Assembly: GCF_032854445.1 (NCBI RefSeq)
Contig: NC_088305.1
Coordinates: 13,149,606-13,213,605 of the forward strand
Direction: 5' to 3'
Source: Liolophura sinensis
Lineage: Eukaryota > Mollusca > Polyplacophora > Chitonida > Chitonidae
DNA length: 64,000 nt
In this document: positions 61,334-64,000 of the stretch, piece after piece
Layout: each line of letters begins with the position of its first letter
Numbering within the stretch: position 1 is the stretch's first letter
Program-made: the position numbers and the translations under genes
Notes under the pieces: model-generated
Databases searched by the model: none
What the model was told of the DNA's origin: nothing
What the model saw: only the letters and a program-made list of their open reading frames with translations

Positions 61334-62504
61334 CTGGCGATGTGAGAGCGACCACTGTCCTGCGGGAATGTCACATGATAGGGGAGCACAAACGGCACGA
61401 CAATGGGCCTCAGGATTTCGTCTCTGTACCGCTACCCATTCACGTTGTAATGGATAAAATGGTAAAATGGGGACGAGAGCGCTGTTCGTGGCCCACCACC
61501 ATGCCACTAGCACCACCATGTGCCAACTCTCCGCCGGACACTGGCCTCAGCATAACGCCCCCCAACACGACGCCATACAGAGTCATGTGAGTCAGTCATC
61601 AGCGCGATATTGGGGCCTCCTTGGCTTAGTAGGTTAGCGCGCTAGCACAGCGTAATGACCCAGGAACTTGTCACCAATTGCGGTCGCTGTGAGTTCAAGT
61701 CCAGCTCATGTTGGCTCCCTCTCCGGCCGAACGTGGAAAGGTCTGCAAGACAACCTGCAAATGGTCATGGATTTCTCTCGGGTTCTGCCCGGTTTCCTCC
61801 CACCATAATGTTGGCCGCCGTCGTATAAGTGAAATATTCTTGAGCACGGCGTAAAACACCAATCAAATAAATAAATAAATAAATCATCGCGATACAGCTG
61901 GAACCGAGATTTGTCGCTGAAGAGCACTGTTCACCACCGTGCAAGAGTCAAGTGCACTTGAACGTTGGCCCAGGCCAGTAGGGTCTGACACCGGGCTGCC
62001 GTGAGGTCGAGGCCCCAGTGTGTTAGGTGGGCTCGGAGGCCGGCCTCTCTCAGGCCGTTTCACACTGTCTGGGCTGTTTGTGCAGCCCATCAGTGCTTCA
62101 GCAGTTCGTTTTGCCGATCGGAGCTGATCTCTCAGATGCTGGAGCCGCATGTGACGGGCGTATTTACACGTCGTCGTCGGCCACGTTTACAGTGACGGTT
62201 CACAGTGCTCTTAGTCTCTTGGAAACGTGGTTGTAAGCGACTGATGGTGGAATGACTCCTATTTAAGTGTGTCATCACTGCTGTTACTGACATTCCGGTA
62301 TTGAATATACCAATGACACGCTCCCGCTGACTTGGGGCATACTGGCATATATTTTTGGGTGCCCCTTTTTTATTGTCCCCCTTTGTAAGAGTGTCCGTGT
62401 ACTGGTGAGGTTGACTGATCACCACACTGTCATCCTTCATGTCGCTCAACTTGCATAACTTAACCTGTGAGTAAACTTGTTGGGCCACTTGAGTTGAACA
62501 CTAT
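61334..62504 (-). pseudogene. Second, unrelated Tc1-like transposon remnant with broken transposase
   Basis: On the minus strand the right end (TATAGTGTTCAACTCAAGTG) looks like a Tc1-type terminal repeat with a TA border. A helix-turn-helix follows: SQRERVIGIFNTGMSVTAVM and HSTISRLQPRFQ. Further in are LQHLRDQLRSA, LTHWGLDLTAARCQTLLAWA, and LFSDKSRFQLYRD with the first catalytic Asp. A SINE interrupts, then come YRDEILRPIVVPFVLPYHVT and FPQDSGRSHIAR with the second Asp. It stops where the LINE 5' end begins; the third catalytic residue and left terminal repeat are missing. Several frameshifts are present. The protein is distinct from the 26-kb element. Confidence 0.85.
61614..61884 (+). mobile_element. 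SINE family A, full-length copy inside the Tc1-like remnant
   Basis: A-box region TTGGCTTAGTAGGTTAGCGC, B-box region TGTGAGTTCAAGTCC, core, tail GAGCACGGCGTAAAACACC and (AAAT)n end. The flanks share GCGATA-type sequence (about 7 bp), a possible short target duplication. It is among the best conserved copies. Confidence 0.93.
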
Positions 62505-62818
62505 ACAAATAAATAACTTTTTCTCACCGCTACTTCTGTTTCAGTACACACTTGTCTTGGTTGTCTTTTATCTCAGTTGTTATTCCTGTATCAAAAATGT
62601 AAAACTTAACTGATGGGAGCATGGACAATCTATCCCAATCAAGATATATGAAAATAACCAAGTAGCATTTTAAATCAAAAACCAGTTACCAGTGAAAATG
62701 TGTTATTAAATGCGCTAATTTGAGTGCCACGATATCCAAAAGGGAAGTGGCCCTAAGGACCACTATTTCAACAAATGTTCATTCACAAATAATTATCAAA
62801 AAAGGCGGTAATACAGAA
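62505..62818. other. No gene or repeat recognised
   Basis: AT-rich sequence between the Tc1-like terminus and the decayed DDE-like gene. Nothing identifiable on either strand. Confidence 0.5.
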
Positions 62819-64000
62819 TGGCGTATTATCAGGACACTGATTCCGACCATGACTATTGGATGTTTAGTATGGCAGAATACGAGGACGGGACAATCCACCC
62901 AGCATGTTCCAGTAAAACACAGAAGGAAACCGATGACGAATAAATTTGCTCAACTGAAACCTGTCCCAGAGGTTTATTGCAAAAACATCTGCCGAGGCAC
63001 ACACTAGTCGAAACTACTAGTTTCTCAATGTGTGTCCTAAGGACACACGCACTTATGTTAGGCGCACCATACCAAAGAGTACAATTCACAGGAACTGCGT
63101 TGTCGGGGTGTTGTTGATGCCAGAGCCCGTCCTAAGAGAAACAACGCTGCTAATAGCCACCCGGATATAAGATACACCTGCGGCGCTGAAAACTATGCCA
63201 TCGAGCTGTGTTCTCTATTTGAAGAGGAATGTGTACTCCGAAAAAACAAAGCAAATGTCGGTTCACTGTCAGTCGCCCTTTTTAGGAAAAGAGATTTTTC
63301 TCTTGAAGCGATGAAGAAAATTATCCCGAAACTAATTTCCTTTGGCTCCTAGAAAGAGGAAGCCAAACTTGATCACCGAAAATAGAAGATATCGCCTGCA
63401 GCCATGACACTATGAGTCTCTCTCTGTGGTCATGAGTGACAAAGAAGGAGACGATTGATCCAAGTGGACGTGTGCGGCTATCCTGGGGGCATGGATGTGC
63501 CCCTTAAGGCTAGCAAGTTCCATAGCCGTAACAGCCAGACACACGCAGACCATTTCTTCAACCCGATTTTAACGCTTGTCTCGGACAATCTGGCACTGTG
63601 GTTTCCCTCCTGGCTAACTGTGGACCCGACTGGTCAACCAAGTCATTGGTGAACATAATGAGTTACGGGAGGTTGTAGCGTCATGTAGAACTGGACAGCC
63701 TGACATTAATGGTCAATGCACCAAGGCAAAGCCGCCTCAATCCAATGGAGCGATCCTGGGCACTACTTTGAGAATGGCTGACAGAAATCACGCTTCCTAG
63801 GAGCCTTACCAGAGAAAGAATAATCCTTCCACAGCCGCGTGCACTGACAGACGAAAAAGTAACTGCGAAAGAAATTTATGTCTTTGACAGATCTATCTAC
63901 TTGTGTGGGACATGCTGGCAAGGGAGAGGTATGTTAAGTTTTACAGTGACTGTCCACAGGACACCCTACGATTTAGCGACCGCATCAACCAATATTTGTG
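62819..64000 (+). pseudogene. Decayed DDE/RNase-H-like gene of an uncharacterised invertebrate family, runs off the right edge
   Basis: Three blocks in changing frames. 62819: MAYYQDTDSDHDYWMFSMAE. From about 63130: SHPDIRYTCGAENYAIELCS then LFEEECVLRKNKANVG. From about 63610: GPDWSTKSLVNIMSYGRL, LDSLTLMVNAPRQSRLNPME, RSWALL and ITLPRSLTRE. Uncharacterised proteins of this type that I recall from molluscs and cnidarians have a DDKA-type motif, DGGPDW and NPIER in the same order, which suggests a DDE triad. Here the first acidic motif is lost (KNKA), GPDW is kept with its neighbour changed, and NPMER keeps Glu. TAG and TGA codons and frameshifts show it is dead. I could not assign a named transposase superfamily. 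Confidence 0.55.

Noticed and set aside
61253-61590. Frames on both strands around the Tc1-like catalytic region
   Set aside because: Shadows of the frameshifted transposase; the true frame shows YRDEILRPIVVPF and FPQDSGRSHIAR.

Overview
The window is 64 kb of intron-rich, repeat-dense animal DNA. A lophotrochozoan, most likely a mollusc, fits best. The reasons are about 27 copies or fragments of one tRNA-derived SINE of a type I associate with bivalves and gastropods, frequent ACATGTA-type palindromes, many short satellites, Tc1-like and pogo-like DNA transposons, and an I/Nimb-like LINE. I cannot name the species. Nothing looks bacterial, viral or plasmid-derived.

Two host genes are recognisable, both on the minus strand. 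At 35199-49844 lies a complete 18-exon NOP2/NSUN1 (P120) gene, the nucleolar 28S rRNA cytosine-C5 methyltransferase. The exons join in one frame into a 710-residue protein with both catalytic cysteines. Seventeen introns separate them. Sixteen have GT-AG ends; intron 7 (44650-45562) has the ends, donor and branch site of a U12-type AT-AC intron, as the vertebrate P120 gene does. At 11591-17134 are the first three coding exons of a WIP/verprolin family gene (WIPF): proline-rich start, actin-binding WH2, glycine-rich segment. Its remaining exons are not visible and presumably lie beyond the left edge.

Layout. 1-925 is a 43-bp satellite running off the left edge. 931-11590 holds no recognised exon, only satellites and SINE pieces. 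11591-17134 is WIPF. 17170-35198 is intergenic or 5'-intronic DNA with minisatellites, a nearly intact Tc1-like element (25833-27488), a foldback-like structure (30979-31565) and SINEs. 35199-49844 is NOP2. 49845-53350 is intergenic with nested SINEs. 53350-64000 is a transposon graveyard: a pogo-like pseudogene, a nearly full-length decayed LINE (55371-61333, minus), a Tc1-like pseudogene broken by a SINE and bordered by the LINE, and a decayed gene of a DDE-like family running off the right edge.

The strongest unexpected signals are the AT-AC intron in NOP2; a 3' tail skeleton shared by the LINE and two different SINE families, pointing to a common retrotransposition machinery; a foldback-like inverted repeat whose arms are 20-bp tandem repeats; a 61-bp-arm near-perfect hairpin at 13617-13750; and the sense orientation of all nine SINE copies in NOP2 introns. 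The two host genes look ordinary in function: NOP2 serves ribosome biogenesis, WIPF the actin cytoskeleton. Nothing suggests they work together.
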